Source: Pseudomonas viciae
GTDB lineage: Bacteria; Pseudomonadota; Gammaproteobacteria; Pseudomonadales; Pseudomonadaceae
Length of the DNA: 64,000 nt
Direction: 5' to 3'
NCBI RefSeq assembly: GCF_004786035.1
Contig: NZ_CP035088.1
Location: 2,764,001-2,828,000 of the forward strand
The notes under the pieces are model-generated. The model made no database searches. It saw nothing but the letters and a program-made list of their open reading frames with translations, and was not told the origin of the DNA. Each line of letters opens with the position of its first letter. The stretch's first letter is position 1. This document shows, one piece after another, positions 1 to 9,300 of this stretch. The translations under genes and the position numbers were made by a program.

Positions 1-3000
1 CTCGGCGGACAATTTCTTGGAGACGTCGTCATAGAGATGTTCGATCAGCTTGAACAGCCTGGCGAAATAGGATGGGTCAATGTCGTTGGCATTGAGTGCC
101 TTGATGCCCTGCATGGCATCTAGGGAAGCGCCATAGTTTTCGGTCAGACTTTCCAGCACTTCAAGCCGCTCCGGAGGGGGCAGGTCATATGTTTCCAGGT
201 CGGAGTGGGAGCGCACCTGTTCCAGCAAGAGCTTGATGAAATTATGCAGACTGGCGGGAAGGTCGGACTCGGGGTTTTTGACCAGCAGGGCGGCGAGTAT
301 GGGTAACTGCAAGGACTTGGTGGCCAGCGCAGATCTTTCTTCCTGGGGACGATCCTTGGTCAGCCGCTCGAATATCTGCGCGCCTTCGGCGTCCAGGTTC
401 AATAACGCGTCCAGGTGCCGCTCCTCGAGTTCCAGCCAATAGATAGTACGATCGTTGATGACGCTCATTGCGTCGAGGTACGCAAAGTAGCCTACGGGGT
501 TGTCGGCGACAGCCTCCTTCAACGCCGGTCCATTTTTCATGAAGTGGATATTGGCGGCATCCAGGGCCACTAAATCCAACTCGACGACAAGAAAGGCCTT
601 ACGGGCGTTGTTGATCACATTTTCCATCAGTGCGCGAAGCAGTTCCGGGGGCAATGTCATGTCAAGGCTGGCATATTCCGTTGCTTTGTTCAGCAGCCGC
701 AGATAGTCGTCAGTCTGGTCCTGGAGCAATTCATAAAACTGCGCACGTTTTGCCGCACGTTGTTCCTCGGTAAAGTCGCCTTCCTGGGTTCTGCTCAAGA
801 CTTCCTGGGCAACTTGCACGGCCTTTAGCTTATCGGCTTCCTGTGCGTGATAATTCCTCAGCTCCTGGGTCAATTCCATCCCCCGCTGGGCCCTGAGCTT
901 GCGCAGTTCGGCCACCCGCTTTGGGGGCATGCCCCCGCGCAGACGCAGGCGTAGGTCCATGGACCAGTTGCCCTGGATATCTGACTTCAACACCGGACCA
1001 TTTTTTGCCGGGTCTCGTGGAGCCTGCGGGTCGACGATCACCGTGTTGCCGTCCGGCTCCGGACTGATCCGATACAGTTTGTCTTCCACCAGTGCGTACC
1101 ATTTGTTCTGGATGACGTACAAGCCTGTGTAGGGGCCATATTTGATCGGTTCAGGCATTGAAGTGGGGCGTGGCACCTGTAGCCGCTGCAGCCGGTTACG
1201 TTGCTCCTGCGTCAGGCGCTGCCCGGTGCTGGCGAAACTGAGGTCCAGGGCGCCCTGCGAGTGTTCGCCGGGCAAGCCCACCGGCCCTTCGAGAATCCTG
1301 GGCGGCACCGGCGTCGGCCACTGCTCAGGGATGACGCGCGGTGCTGGGGGACGCATCGCCTGTTCCTTCAGTGCATGGGGCACCGGTGCATGGGACAAGG
1401 CGCTGATGGAGGGAAATTGATGCGCCAGCATGCCAAGGTTGAGTAGCAGGTCGACGACGGCCAGTTCACGGGTCACCGGGTCTTCGCTGCTCAGGGCCGG
1501 AATATCATGACTGGCACTGCTCATCAGGTTCCACAGCCAGAGCGTGGTCATGACTGGGCCGCGCAGCAAGGGCATCAGCAGCGTATTGAACAACAGGCTG
1601 CCGCCTTCCAGCAGCACTGCCCAGCGGCTCTCGCTGTTGGAGACCGAATCATGGTCGGCCTGGGAGACCAGAGCGCGGGCATTACTGCCGTACAGATACT
1701 GCATCAGTTCACCGTTGTGCAGGAACTGCCGCAGTTCGTCGTTTGTACCGTCAATGGCCAGCGTTGCGGGGGCAGGCTTGGCGGGGAGGCTGAACTCATC
1801 GCCCTGGAAAAAGCGCACGATGTGCGGCTCCTGGAAACCACCATCGGCATAGATCGGGCGCGCGGCGTCGGACATCCAGGTCAGGATGCTCTTTTGCAGA
1901 TCCCCAGGAGTGACGATGGCCTTCAACAGTGCCTCGCGCGTAGGGAGCTCTTGCAACGAGGGCGCGTAAAGCGGGCGATACAGTAGGTGCGGTCCGGTTT
2001 GGACATCCGCCGGCTCAATGATGAACATGTTGCCCACGATGTCGGGATGGGCTTCGGGTTTGCGCAGGAAGGCCAGGTGGCGAATGACCACCGACTGGCC
2101 GCCGACCTGTTGACTGCTCGCGTCGGGGTTGAGCAGGGCTTCAACCAGGCGCAGGCCTTGGCGGGTTACGCCGTTTTCATGGTTGAGCATTTGCTTGAGG
2201 GCTTCAAGCGACAACTGCGCCGGGATCTGTTCTGCAAACAGTCGCTGGCGTTCCTGGGCCTGGGTCAAATCATCCAGCAGGCGTTGTTGCAGGTAGCGAG
2301 GATAGGTCGTGCCAATGTCGACCTGTTCGATCAGCCCGTTCTTGCGAGTGATGAAATCCGGCGTCAGCCACCGGGGCAGCGTCAGGCCCAGGCGATGGCT
2401 GAGGACCAGGTTTGCACTCGGTCGAGCGACGAGGTTGTTGATGGCCAGTTCGGTCAGGCTCATCTTCCGTTTCTCGATGATCCCGATGGTTCCGGGATAA
2501 CCGGCTGCCACGGTGAAAGTCAGCTCTACATCGTCGGGCTGGTATTGGTTGGTTTGAGCCTTGTCCGGTTGGCTGTCGTTGGTTTGCTGCATCTGCTTGA
2601 GCAGGGCGTCGGCGGCAAAGGCCTTGATGTCCTCGATGTCGCTGAGAAAGGTGCGGCCCTGGTGGCGTTTTTTCGCGCTGGCCAATGTCAGGCTGTAATG
2701 CTGGAATTTCGTTTGATCGACGATGGAGGCTTGTTTCAACCAGTCGGGCAACAGCGGCTCGATCCGTGCCGCCGTTTCGGGCGTGAGATGCGGTGCGTCA
2801 AGCAGATAACGGGCGGGGTCGCTCAGCTCCTGGTAGAGCGTCGACAGGTCTGGCAGGCCAATCCGCGCGGGCAACTGCACTGCGTTCAGGTCGGCCAGTT
2901 GCTGCTCCAGCAGCATGGCGGCCTGGGTGTCGAAAGCATTGCCGCTGATCTCGTTGCGTTGGCAAGTCAGGGTGTCGACGATGTAGCGGCTGGCAATCCC

Positions 3001-3783
3001 TGCGCCCCAATGGCTATTGAATTCTTCCAGGGATGCAAAGGACTGCACGGCGCCGCCCGGACTGCAAAGCAGGAAGACGGTAGCGCCATTTTTGCAATAG
3101 GTCAGGAGCATTTCGCTGCCGATCAGCACGCTGCTGGAGCCGTTTCGGGTGACTTTGGTTTCCAGGCTGTAGGCGTAGACGGGGGATAGGTTGGTGCGGC
3201 GAAATCGCTGCTCGCGGTCCGGCCAGCAGACGATTTGGTCCAGGGCTTCGCGCGCCGGGTCAGTGAGGTCGGGTTGTTGCAGGCTGCGGATAGACAGCGT
3301 GTTCTTGAGTGCATCGCTGAGCCAGCGCCAGCGGCTGATGTCATTACCCGTGTCGATGCCGGCGTTCCAATAGCGGGTCAGCGCATCCTCCAGCCCGATC
3401 GGTACGGTCCAGGGCAGTTCAAGCAGCAGTTTTTCGATGACCTTGATGTCCAGCTTGTCGTCTTGCGGTGAGAGCTCGCGGGGCGGTGCGTCGGAAAGAA
3501 AGCAGCGACGCCCACCGCGTTCCGTGAAATCCAGAGGGGTGCCCAAGGCCAGGTAATCGAGGACGCGGGGCATGAACGGTTGGAGCGTGAAACCACGAGA
3601 GGCGGGATCCGGCGTTGCCAATTTGGTCTTGGACAGGTCGAAGCTCAACGAGGGATATTTTTCCTTGATGGCTTGTTCGAGCATGCGTTGCGCGACTTCT
3701 TCGAAGGTCGGGCGGCTGGCAAATAGCAGGCTGACCCTTTGTGCAAGCGCGGGGAGAGTATTGGTCGGAGTGGCTGCGGTCAT
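1..3783 (-). CDS. Large DUF6543 (dermonecrotic-toxin-like) protein, 3' end outside window
   Basis: The frame is open without a stop from an ATG at 3783 to the left edge (1261 codons), so the protein is C-terminally truncated by the window. A ribosome site (AAAAGGA) lies about 7 nt before the ATG. The N-terminus starts MTAATPTNTLPALAQRVSLL. Around residues 880-950 is the stretch YGPYTGLYVIQNKWYALVE followed by DPQAPRDPAKNGPVL and GNWSMDLRLRLRGGMPPKR, which I recognise from the Pseudomonas DUF6543 family. Family members are 1500-2500 residues long and often continue into leucine-rich repeats and a NEL-type E3 ligase domain; neither is visible in the part present. No signal peptide or membrane segment is seen at the N-terminus. 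Effector/toxin function is inference from family naming. The gene stands alone, next to a sugar-acid regulator. Confidence 0.8.
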   Translation of the reverse strand, partial: MTAATPTNTLPALAQRVSLLFASRPTFEEVAQRMLEQAIKEKYPSLSFDLSKTKLATPDPASRGFTLQPFMPRVLDYLALGTPLDFTERGGRRCFLSDAPPRELSPQDDKLDIKVIEKLLLELPWTVPIGLEDALTRYWNAGIDTGNDISRWRWLSDALKNTLSIRSLQQPDLTDPAREALDQIVCWPDREQRFRRTNLSPVYAYSLETKVTRNGSSSVLIGSEMLLTYCKNGATVFLLCSPGGAVQSFASLEEFNSHWGAGIASRYIVDTLTCQRNEISGNAFDTQAAMLLEQQLADLNAVQLPARIGLPDLSTLYQELSDPARYLLDAPHLTPETAARIEPLLPDWLKQASIVDQTKFQHYSLTLASAKKRHQGRTFLSDIEDIKAFAADALLKQMQQTNDSQPDKAQTNQYQPDDVELTFTVAAGYPGTIGIIEKRKMSLTELAINNLVARPSANLVLSHRLGLTLPRWLTPDFITRKNGLIEQVDIGTTYPRYLQQRLLDDLTQAQERQRLFAEQIPAQLSLEALKQMLNHENGVTRQGLRLVEALLNPDASSQQVGGQSVVIRHLAFLRKPEAHPDIVGNMFIIEPADVQTGPHLLYRPLYAPSLQELPTREALLKAIVTPGDLQKSILTWMSDAARPIYADGGFQEPHIVRFFQGDEFSLPAKPAPATLAIDGTNDELRQFLHNGELMQYLYGSNARALVSQADHDSVSNSESRWAVLLEGGSLLFNTLLMPLLRGPVMTTLWLWNLMSSASHDIPALSSEDPVTRELAVVDLLLNLGMLAHQFPSISALSHAPVPHALKEQAMRPPAPRVIPEQWPTPVPPRILEGPVGLPGEHSQGALDLSFASTGQRLTQEQRNRLQRLQVPRPTSMPEPIKYGPYTGLYVIQNKWYALVEDKLYRISPEPDGNTVIVDPQAPRDPAKNGPVLKSDIQGNWSMDLRLRLRGGMPPKRVAELRKLRAQRGMELTQELRNYHAQEADKLKAVQVAQEVLSRTQEGDFTEEQRAAKRAQFYELLQDQTDDYLRLLNKATEYASLDMTLPPELLRALMENVINNARKAFLVVELDLVALDAANIHFMKNGPALKEAVADNPVGYFAYLDAMSVINDRTIYWLELEERHLDALLNLDAEGAQIFERLTKDRPQEERSALATKSLQLPILAALLVKNPESDLPASLHNFIKLLLEQVRSHSDLETYDLPPPERLEVLESLTENYGASLDAMQGIKALNANDIDPSYFARLFKLIEHLYDDVSKKLSAE

Positions 3784-3925
3784 ATGAAATCCTTTTCATA
3801 AGTTCATGGCCGCCGGGAGTGACGACGAGGGAAGTATCGACATCCCGCTTCCGCGAGGGCGGTAAATAAATACCACCCGGGCGGATGTGGGTTATGCCAG
3901 GACTCGTCTTTTGGCTAAGGGGGGA

Positions 3926-4645
3926 TCAGGCAGGGTCGGCGCCCAGCACCACATTCAGCGCGCTGCGGGCATCATCCAGTTGCACCAGGGTGGCGTGGCG
4001 GGCACCGAGGGCGTCGCGGTTCTCGATGGCGGTGAGAATCGCCTTGTGGCGCGGCATCGCCAGTTCATGCAGGTTGGGCCGCTGGTTGGAGTGCTTGAGC
4101 GCTTCGGCGATGGCCACCGACAACATGTTGCACAGGTTGGCGAGCAAGTCGTTGTGGGTGGCGTCGGCGATGCGGCTGTGGAAGTCCAGGTCAGGTTGCA
4201 GCACGGCCTCGGGGGTCGGCGCGGCTTCCATGCGCTGGTAGGCTTCACGGATGGCGGCGATGTCGCTGGCGTCGGCGAACTGTGCGGCGAGGGCGGCGGC
4301 AGCCGGTTCGATGATGCTGCGCACACTGGTCAGCAAGTTGAAGAATTCATTCTGCGGACTGCTCTGCATCAGCCAGTGCAGCACATCCGGATCGAGCATG
4401 TGCCATTCCCGCCGGGCCTTGACCACCGTGCCCACCCGCGGGCGCGAATACACCAGGCCCTTGGCGACCAGCACTCGCGTGGCTTCGCGCAGCACTGGGC
4501 GGCTGACGGCGTACTCCTCGCACAACAGGGCTTCGGCGGGCAGTTTGTCGTCCGGCTTGAAACGCCCGGAGACGATCTGCATGCCCAGTTCCTGGACAAT
4601 GCGCGAGTGCATGCTCTTGCGGTCGGAGGGTTTACGGTAATCCAT
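3926..4645 (-). CDS. GntR-family transcriptional regulator, FCD (FadR) subfamily
   Basis: 239 residues. An N-terminal winged helix-turn-helix (roughly residues 10-75, with GRFKPDDKLPAEALLCEEYA and SRPVLREATRVL) is followed by an all-helical FCD ligand domain. The FCD metal/ligand histidines are plausible in DLDFHSRIADATHN and ELAMPRHKAIL. I chose the ATG at 4645 (MDYRKPSDRKSMHSRI); longer in-frame starts add a sequence unlike the family. It lies in the same direction as the dehydratase gene, with a REP element between them. Two sites matching the FadR-type consensus TNGTNNNACNA occur in the dehydratase/MFS promoter region, so it is probably the local repressor of this cluster, responding to the sugar acid or its keto-deoxy intermediate. 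Confidence 0.9.
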   Translation of the reverse strand: MDYRKPSDRKSMHSRIVQELGMQIVSGRFKPDDKLPAEALLCEEYAVSRPVLREATRVLVAKGLVYSRPRVGTVVKARREWHMLDPDVLHWLMQSSPQNEFFNLLTSVRSIIEPAAAALAAQFADASDIAAIREAYQRMEAAPTPEAVLQPDLDFHSRIADATHNDLLANLCNMLSVAIAEALKHSNQRPNLHELAMPRHKAILTAIENRDALGARHATLVQLDDARSALNVVLGADPA

Positions 4646-4744
4646 GGGGCGCGGCGCGATCCTGTGCGTAGGGGATGCTGCGCATGATAGCAGGCGCGGC
4701 GATGGCGGGTCGCTAGTGCGAACTTGATGTGGACACCGGTCCAT

Positions 4745-4869
4745 TGTGGGAGCGGGCTTTTGTGGGAGCTGAGCTTGCTCGCGATGAGGCCCTTCCAGTC
4801 AATATCTCTGTTGTCTGTTACACCGCTATCGCGAGCAAGCTCAGCTCCCACAAAAGCTTGCTCCCACAG
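4745..4869. repeat. REP/BIME inverted repeat
   Basis: Two inverted arms of the REP type (TGTGGGAGCTGAGCTTGCTC in one arm and its complement in the other) around a short spacer, with a second partial unit (TGTGGGAGCGGGCTTTTG) outside and its complement at the far end. It sits between the dehydratase and the regulator genes and could also form a transcript-protecting or terminating hairpin. Confidence 0.85.
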
Positions 4870-4883
4870 GGCGATGGGTGGTG

Positions 4884-6620
4884 TCAGTGAGAGTGGCGTG
4901 GCACCTCGGCGCCGCGGCAACCGACCAGGAAGTCGAAGTCACAGCCCTGGTCCGCTTGCAGGACATGGTCGATGTACAGCTGGCGATAGCCGCCCACCAG
5001 CAGTTGTTGCGGAGGAACCAGGTCGGCCAGGCGCGCGGCCAGTTCGGCGTCGGAGATGTCCAGGTGCAGGCGGCCGCTGGCGCAATCGAGCTCGATCCAG
5101 TCGCCTTCCTTCACTGCCGCCAAGGGCCCGCCGGCTGCCGCTTCCGGTGCCACGTGCAACACCACCGTGCCGTAGGCGGTGCCGCTCATGCGCGCATCGG
5201 AAATCCGCACCATGTCGGTCACGCCCTGGGCCAGCAGCTTGGCCGGCAGGCCCATATTGCCCACTTCGGCCATGCCCGGATAACCCTTGGGTCCGCAGTT
5301 CTTCATCACCAGGATCGAGTTGGCATCCACATCCAGCTCCGGGTCATTGATCCGCGCCTTGTACTCGTCGAAGTTCTCGAACACCACGGCACGACCGCGA
5401 TGCTGCATCAGTTCGGCGGTGGCGGCGGACGGCTTGAGCACCGCGCCCAGTGGCGCCAGGTTACCGCGTAGCACGCAGATGCCGCCGTCGGCGCGGATCG
5501 GGTTGTCCAGGGTGCGAATGACTTCGTCCTGGCCGTAGATCGGTGCGTCCTTGGTGTTCTCGCCGATGCTCTTGCCGTTGACGGTCAAGGCATTCGGGTT
5601 GGGGATCAGGTTCGCTTCACCGAGACGACGCAGCACGGCGGGCAAACCACCGGCGTAGTAGAACTCTTCCATCAGGAAGCGCCCGGACGGCTGCAGGTCG
5701 ACGATGGTCGGCATGCCGCGACCGATGCGGGTCCAGTCGTCCAGGTCCAGTTGTACGCCGATGCGCCCGGCAATGGCCTTGAGATGGATCACCGCGTTGG
5801 TCGAGCCGCCGATGGCCGCGTTGACGCGGATGGCGTTTTCGAAGGCTTCCTTGGTCAGGATCTTCGACAGCCTCAGGTCTTCACGGACCATTTCCACCGC
5901 GCGCATGCCGGACATATGGGCCAACACATAACGGCGTGCATCCACGGCCGGAATCGCCGCGTTGTGCGGCAGGGAGGTGCCGAGGGCTTCGGCCATGCAG
6001 GCCATGGTCGAGGCGGTGCCCATGGTGTTGCAGGTACCGGCCGAGCGAGACATGCCGCCCTCGGCCGCGAGGAAGTCGTCAATGGTGATCGTGCCGGCCT
6101 TGACCTGCTCGCTCAATTGCCAGACCACCGTGCCCGAACCGATGTCCTGGCCTTTGTGCTTGCCATTGAGCATCGGCCCGCCGGTGACGACGATGGCCGG
6201 CACATCGCAACTGGCGGCGCCCATCAGCAAGGCAGGGGTGGTCTTGTCGCAACCGGTGAGCAGCACCACGCCGTCAATCGGGTTGCCGCGAATCGCTTCC
6301 TCCACGTCCATGCTCGCCAGGTTGCGGGTCAGCATGGCAGTGGGGCGCAGGTTCGATTCGCCATTGGAGAACACCGGGAATTCCACCGGAAAGCCCCCGG
6401 CCTCGATCACGCCGCGCTTGACGTGCTCGGCGATCTGCCGGAAATGCGCGTTGCACGGCGTCAGCTCCGACCAGGTGTTGCAGATGCCGATGATTGGCTT
6501 GCCATGGAACTGATGGTCGGCGATGCCCTGATTTTTCATCCAGCTGCGGTACATGAAGCCGTTTTTATCGGCGGTGCCAAACCATTGGGCCGAGCGCAGG
6601 GAGGGTTTCTTATCAGACAT
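4884..6620 (-). CDS. IlvD/Edd-family sugar-acid dehydratase, L-arabinonate dehydratase type
   Basis: 578 residues, the length of L-arabinonate dehydratases. These [2Fe-2S] enzymes remove water from a pentonate to give 2-keto-3-deoxy-pentonate. Cluster cysteines are in place at C47 (GICNTWSEL), C124 (TGCDKTTP) and C197 (SAGTCNTMG). The C-terminal half has SDARMSGTAYG, which carries the catalytic serine. The sequence resembles the Rhizobium L-arabinonate dehydratase as I remember it (GKPIIGICNTWSELTPCNAH, NPIDGVVLLTGCDKTTPALL), more than dihydroxy-acid dehydratase IlvD or 6-phosphogluconate dehydratase Edd. It is divergent from the MFS gene, and the neighbouring FAH protein and ketoglutaric semialdehyde dehydrogenase fit an oxidative pentose pathway. 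D-xylonate or another aldonate remains possible as the true substrate. Confidence 0.9.
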   Translation of the reverse strand: MSDKKPSLRSAQWFGTADKNGFMYRSWMKNQGIADHQFHGKPIIGICNTWSELTPCNAHFRQIAEHVKRGVIEAGGFPVEFPVFSNGESNLRPTAMLTRNLASMDVEEAIRGNPIDGVVLLTGCDKTTPALLMGAASCDVPAIVVTGGPMLNGKHKGQDIGSGTVVWQLSEQVKAGTITIDDFLAAEGGMSRSAGTCNTMGTASTMACMAEALGTSLPHNAAIPAVDARRYVLAHMSGMRAVEMVREDLRLSKILTKEAFENAIRVNAAIGGSTNAVIHLKAIAGRIGVQLDLDDWTRIGRGMPTIVDLQPSGRFLMEEFYYAGGLPAVLRRLGEANLIPNPNALTVNGKSIGENTKDAPIYGQDEVIRTLDNPIRADGGICVLRGNLAPLGAVLKPSAATAELMQHRGRAVVFENFDEYKARINDPELDVDANSILVMKNCGPKGYPGMAEVGNMGLPAKLLAQGVTDMVRISDARMSGTAYGTVVLHVAPEAAAGGPLAAVKEGDWIELDCASGRLHLDISDAELAARLADLVPPQQLLVGGYRQLYIDHVLQADQGCDFDFLVGCRGAEVPRHSH

Positions 6621-6633
6621 GATCGATTCTCTT

Positions 6634-6650
6634 ATTGTATGACTATATTG
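6634..6650. promoter_or_regulatory. Candidate GntR/FCD operator, dehydratase side
   Basis: ATTGTATGACTATATTG lies 14 nt upstream of the dehydratase start. Its core TTGTATGACTA fits the FadR-subfamily consensus TNGTNNNACNA, and it matches 14 of 17 positions of the second site at 6709. The location would let a bound regulator block the leftward promoter or its early transcript. Inference from motif and context only. Confidence 0.55.
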
Positions 6651-6708
6651 TTCTAGCGTGAGGGTAACATAAGCGCAATTTACGCGGTTTGGAAGTGTTG
6701 TTGGGTAA

Positions 6709-6725
6709 ATAGTATTACTATATAG
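6709..6725. promoter_or_regulatory. Candidate GntR/FCD operator, transporter side
   Basis: ATAGTATTACTATATAG contains the perfect palindrome ATAGTA-T-TACTAT, and its core TAGTATTACTA fits TNGTNNNACNA. It lies about 90 nt before the MFS start codon and about 60 nt from the sister site at 6634, so the pair brackets the divergent promoter region. Confidence 0.6.
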
Positions 6726-6813
6726 TCCGGTTTAACGGAGGGGTTGTCCTGGCTGTCATTGGCGAGAGAAATCCCCCGAGGTTCTATAACAACAACAATT
6801 GGAGAACAGTCCC

Positions 6814-8136
6814 ATGAGCCAGGAATTGCGGCTTATTCGTCGCATCACGCTGAAACTGATTCCCTTCCTGATCCTGCTTTACCTGATCGCCTACGTGGAC
6901 CGTTCCGCCGTGGGCTTTGCCAAGCTGCACATGGGGGCTGACCTGGGCATTGGCGATGCGGCCTATGGCTTGGGCGCGGGGCTGTTTTTCATCGGTTATT
7001 TCCTGCTGGAGATCCCCAGCAACCTGATGCTCGAACGCTTCGGTGCCCGGCGCTGGTTCGCCCGGATCATGATCACCTGGGGCGCCATCACCATCGGCAT
7101 GGCGTTCGTACAAGGTCCGCATAGCTTCTATGTGATGCGCTTTTTGCTGGGCGCGGCGGAAGCCGGGTTCTTCCCGGGCGTGCTGTACTACATCACTCAA
7201 TGGTTCCCGGTACGCCATCGCGGCAAGATCCTGGGCCTGTTCATTCTTTCCCAACCCATCGCGATGATGATCACCGGCCCGGTGTCCGGTGGCTTGCTGG
7301 GCATGGACGGCATCCTTGGCCTGCACGGCTGGCAGTGGCTGTTCATTGTCATTGGCCTGCCAGCGGTACTGCTGACCTGGCCGGTGCTGCGTTATTTGCC
7401 GGATGGCCCGCAACAAGTGAAATGGATGGACCAGGCCGAGAAGGACTGGCTGACGGGTGAGCTGAAAAAAGACTTGCAGGAATACGGCCAGACTCGCCAT
7501 GGCAACCCGCTGCACGCCCTGAAAGACAAGCGTGTCCTGCTGCTGGCGCTGTTCTACCTGCCCGTGACCCTGAGCATCTACGGCCTGGGCCTGTGGTTGC
7601 CGACGCTGATCAAGCAGTTCGGCGGCAGTGATTTGGTTACCGGCTTTGTGTCTTCGGTGCCGTACATCTTCGGCATCATCGGCCTGCTGATCATTCCCCG
7701 CAGTTCCGACCGCTTGAACGACCGCTACGGTCATCTGGCCGTGCTCTATGTGCTGGGCGCCATCGGCCTGTTCCTCAGCGCCTGGCTGTCGGTGCCAGTG
7801 TTGCAACTGGCGGCGCTGTGCCTGGTGGCGTTTGCGCTGTTTTCCTGCACCGCGGTGTTCTGGACCTTGCCCGGGCGTTTTTTTGCCGGCGCCAGTGCGG
7901 CGGCGGGTATCGCGCTGATCAACTCGGTGGGCAACCTGGGTGGCTACATCGGGCCGTTCGTGATTGGTGCGCTGAAGGAATACACCGGTAATTTGGCGTC
8001 GGGGTTGTACTTCCTGTCGGGTGTGATGGTCTTTGGCCTGGTATTGACCGGCGTGGTCTATCGCCTGCTGGAGCGCAAGCATGTGCTGCCGGCGGATCAG
8101 TTCGCGGCCAGTGCCCGGGGGGCTACGCGTACATAA
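6814..8136 (+). CDS. MFS transporter, anion:cation symporter type
   Basis: 440 residues with about twelve hydrophobic segments. The start is the ATG at 6814, preceded by GGAG at the proper distance. An early arginine in YVDRSAVGFAK, the loop LLEIPSNLMLERFGARRW between helices 2 and 3, and RFLLGAAEAGFFPG are typical of the ACS family, which takes up sugar acids and related organic anions across the inner membrane. It is the first gene of the rightward arm of the catabolic cluster, ahead of the FAH and aldehyde dehydrogenase genes. Uptake of the pentonate degraded by the neighbours is the likely role; substrate is inferred only from context. Confidence 0.9.
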   Translation: MSQELRLIRRITLKLIPFLILLYLIAYVDRSAVGFAKLHMGADLGIGDAAYGLGAGLFFIGYFLLEIPSNLMLERFGARRWFARIMITWGAITIGMAFVQGPHSFYVMRFLLGAAEAGFFPGVLYYITQWFPVRHRGKILGLFILSQPIAMMITGPVSGGLLGMDGILGLHGWQWLFIVIGLPAVLLTWPVLRYLPDGPQQVKWMDQAEKDWLTGELKKDLQEYGQTRHGNPLHALKDKRVLLLALFYLPVTLSIYGLGLWLPTLIKQFGGSDLVTGFVSSVPYIFGIIGLLIIPRSSDRLNDRYGHLAVLYVLGAIGLFLSAWLSVPVLQLAALCLVAFALFSCTAVFWTLPGRFFAGASAAAGIALINSVGNLGGYIGPFVIGALKEYTGNLASGLYFLSGVMVFGLVLTGVVYRLLERKHVLPADQFAASARGATRT

Positions 8137-8163
8137 AAATTTCAGGGGTAACCCCGATCAACT

Positions 8164-8253
8164 GTGGGAGCGAGCTTGCTCGCGATAGCGGTCTTACATT
8201 CACCCATGATGTCGACTGTCAGACTGCAATCACGAGCAAGCTCGCTTCCACAG
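8164..8253. repeat. REP/BIME inverted repeat
   Basis: TGTGGGAGCGAGCTTGCTCG and a near-complementary arm ending CTCGCTTCCACA, separated by about 40 nt. It lies between the transporter and the FAH gene and so within the putative operon, where it may modulate relative transcript levels. Confidence 0.85.
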
Positions 8254-8295
8254 GGATCAGTGTGTAATTCAAGTTATGTTTGCAGGGAGAAGAAT

Positions 8296-9288
8296 ATGCG
8301 TTTAGTTCAGTTTGAATTGCCTGACGGTGAACGCCGCGTCGGTGTGGTCGACGGCGAGCAAGTGCGGGAAGTGCAGGGCGCGGGGAGCGTGCGCGACCTG
8401 GCGCTGGCGGCCATCGAGGCCGGCGTCAAGCTTGAGCAACAGGTCAATAGCCTGGGCTTGGGCGCCAGCCATGACTACGCCCGGTTGCTCGGTGAACTGC
8501 GCATCCTGCCGCCGCTGGATCACCCAGACCCGGCGCACCTGCTGGTCAGCGGCACCGGCCTGACCCACCTGGGCAGTGCTTCGGCCCGGGACAAGATGCA
8601 CCAGCAGGCCGGCGACGAAAGCGCCATGACTGACACCATGCGCATCTTCAAGTGGGGCGTGGAGGGCGGCAAACCCGAGGCCGGGCAGGCCGGCGTGCAA
8701 CCGGAATGGTTCTACAAGGGCGACGGCAGCATCGTCGTCCGTCCGGGCCATCCGTTCCCGCTGCCGCCGTTCGCCGAAGACGCGGGCGAGGAGCCGGAAA
8801 TCAGCGGCCTGTATGTCATCGGCCACGACGCCAAGCCTTATCGCCTGGGCTTTGCGGTGGGCAACGAGTTCTCCGACCACGTGATGGAACGCAAGAATTA
8901 CCTGTACCTGGCCCATTCGAAATTGCGCAGTTGCAGTTTTGGCCCGGAACTTCGCGTGGGTGAACTGCCTCAACATCTGTCCGGGACCAGTCGTATCCTG
9001 CGCAACGGCGAAGTGCTGTGGCAGAACGAATTCCTCAGCGGCGAGGCGAACATGTGCCACAGCCTCGAAAACCTGGAATTCCATCACTTCAAGTACAGTC
9101 AGTTCCTGCGCCCGGGGGATGTACACGTTCATTTCTTTGGCACCGCGACGCTGTCGTTCGCCGACGGCATTCGCACTCAGCCGGGGGATGTGTTCGAGAT
9201 CAGTCAGGCCGAATTCGGCGCGCCGCTGGTCAACGGCATTGCCCCGGTGGACGCGGTGTTCAACCCGGGTACTATCGGCACACTTTAA
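8296..9288 (+). CDS. Fumarylacetoacetate-hydrolase-like protein, GguC/AraD1 family
   Basis: 330 residues. The ATG at 8296 follows GGGAGAAG and gives the typical N-terminus MRLVQFELPDGERRVGVVDG; longer starts translate the REP element and are rejected. The C-terminal FAH-like fold is suggested by LLVSGTGLTHLGSA, RKNYLYLAHSKLRSCSFGPE and FLRPGDVHVHFFGTATLSFA. FAH-superfamily enzymes act as 2-keto-3-deoxy-pentonate dehydratases in Weimberg-type pathways. The position between a pentonate dehydratase and ketoglutaric semialdehyde dehydrogenase suggests that step: 2-keto-3-deoxy-pentonate to alpha-ketoglutaric semialdehyde. No DapA-type dehydratase occurs in the cluster. Exact activity is inferred. 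Confidence 0.8.
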   Translation: MRLVQFELPDGERRVGVVDGEQVREVQGAGSVRDLALAAIEAGVKLEQQVNSLGLGASHDYARLLGELRILPPLDHPDPAHLLVSGTGLTHLGSASARDKMHQQAGDESAMTDTMRIFKWGVEGGKPEAGQAGVQPEWFYKGDGSIVVRPGHPFPLPPFAEDAGEEPEISGLYVIGHDAKPYRLGFAVGNEFSDHVMERKNYLYLAHSKLRSCSFGPELRVGELPQHLSGTSRILRNGEVLWQNEFLSGEANMCHSLENLEFHHFKYSQFLRPGDVHVHFFGTATLSFADGIRTQPGDVFEISQAEFGAPLVNGIAPVDAVFNPGTIGTL

Positions 9289-9300
9289 AGGAGACTTGCG

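Noticed and set aside
1987..3189. A 400-codon rightward frame in the DUF6543 gene
   Set aside because: The leftward frame is open over the full 3783 bases with a good ribosome site and a recognisable domain; the rightward product has no motif.
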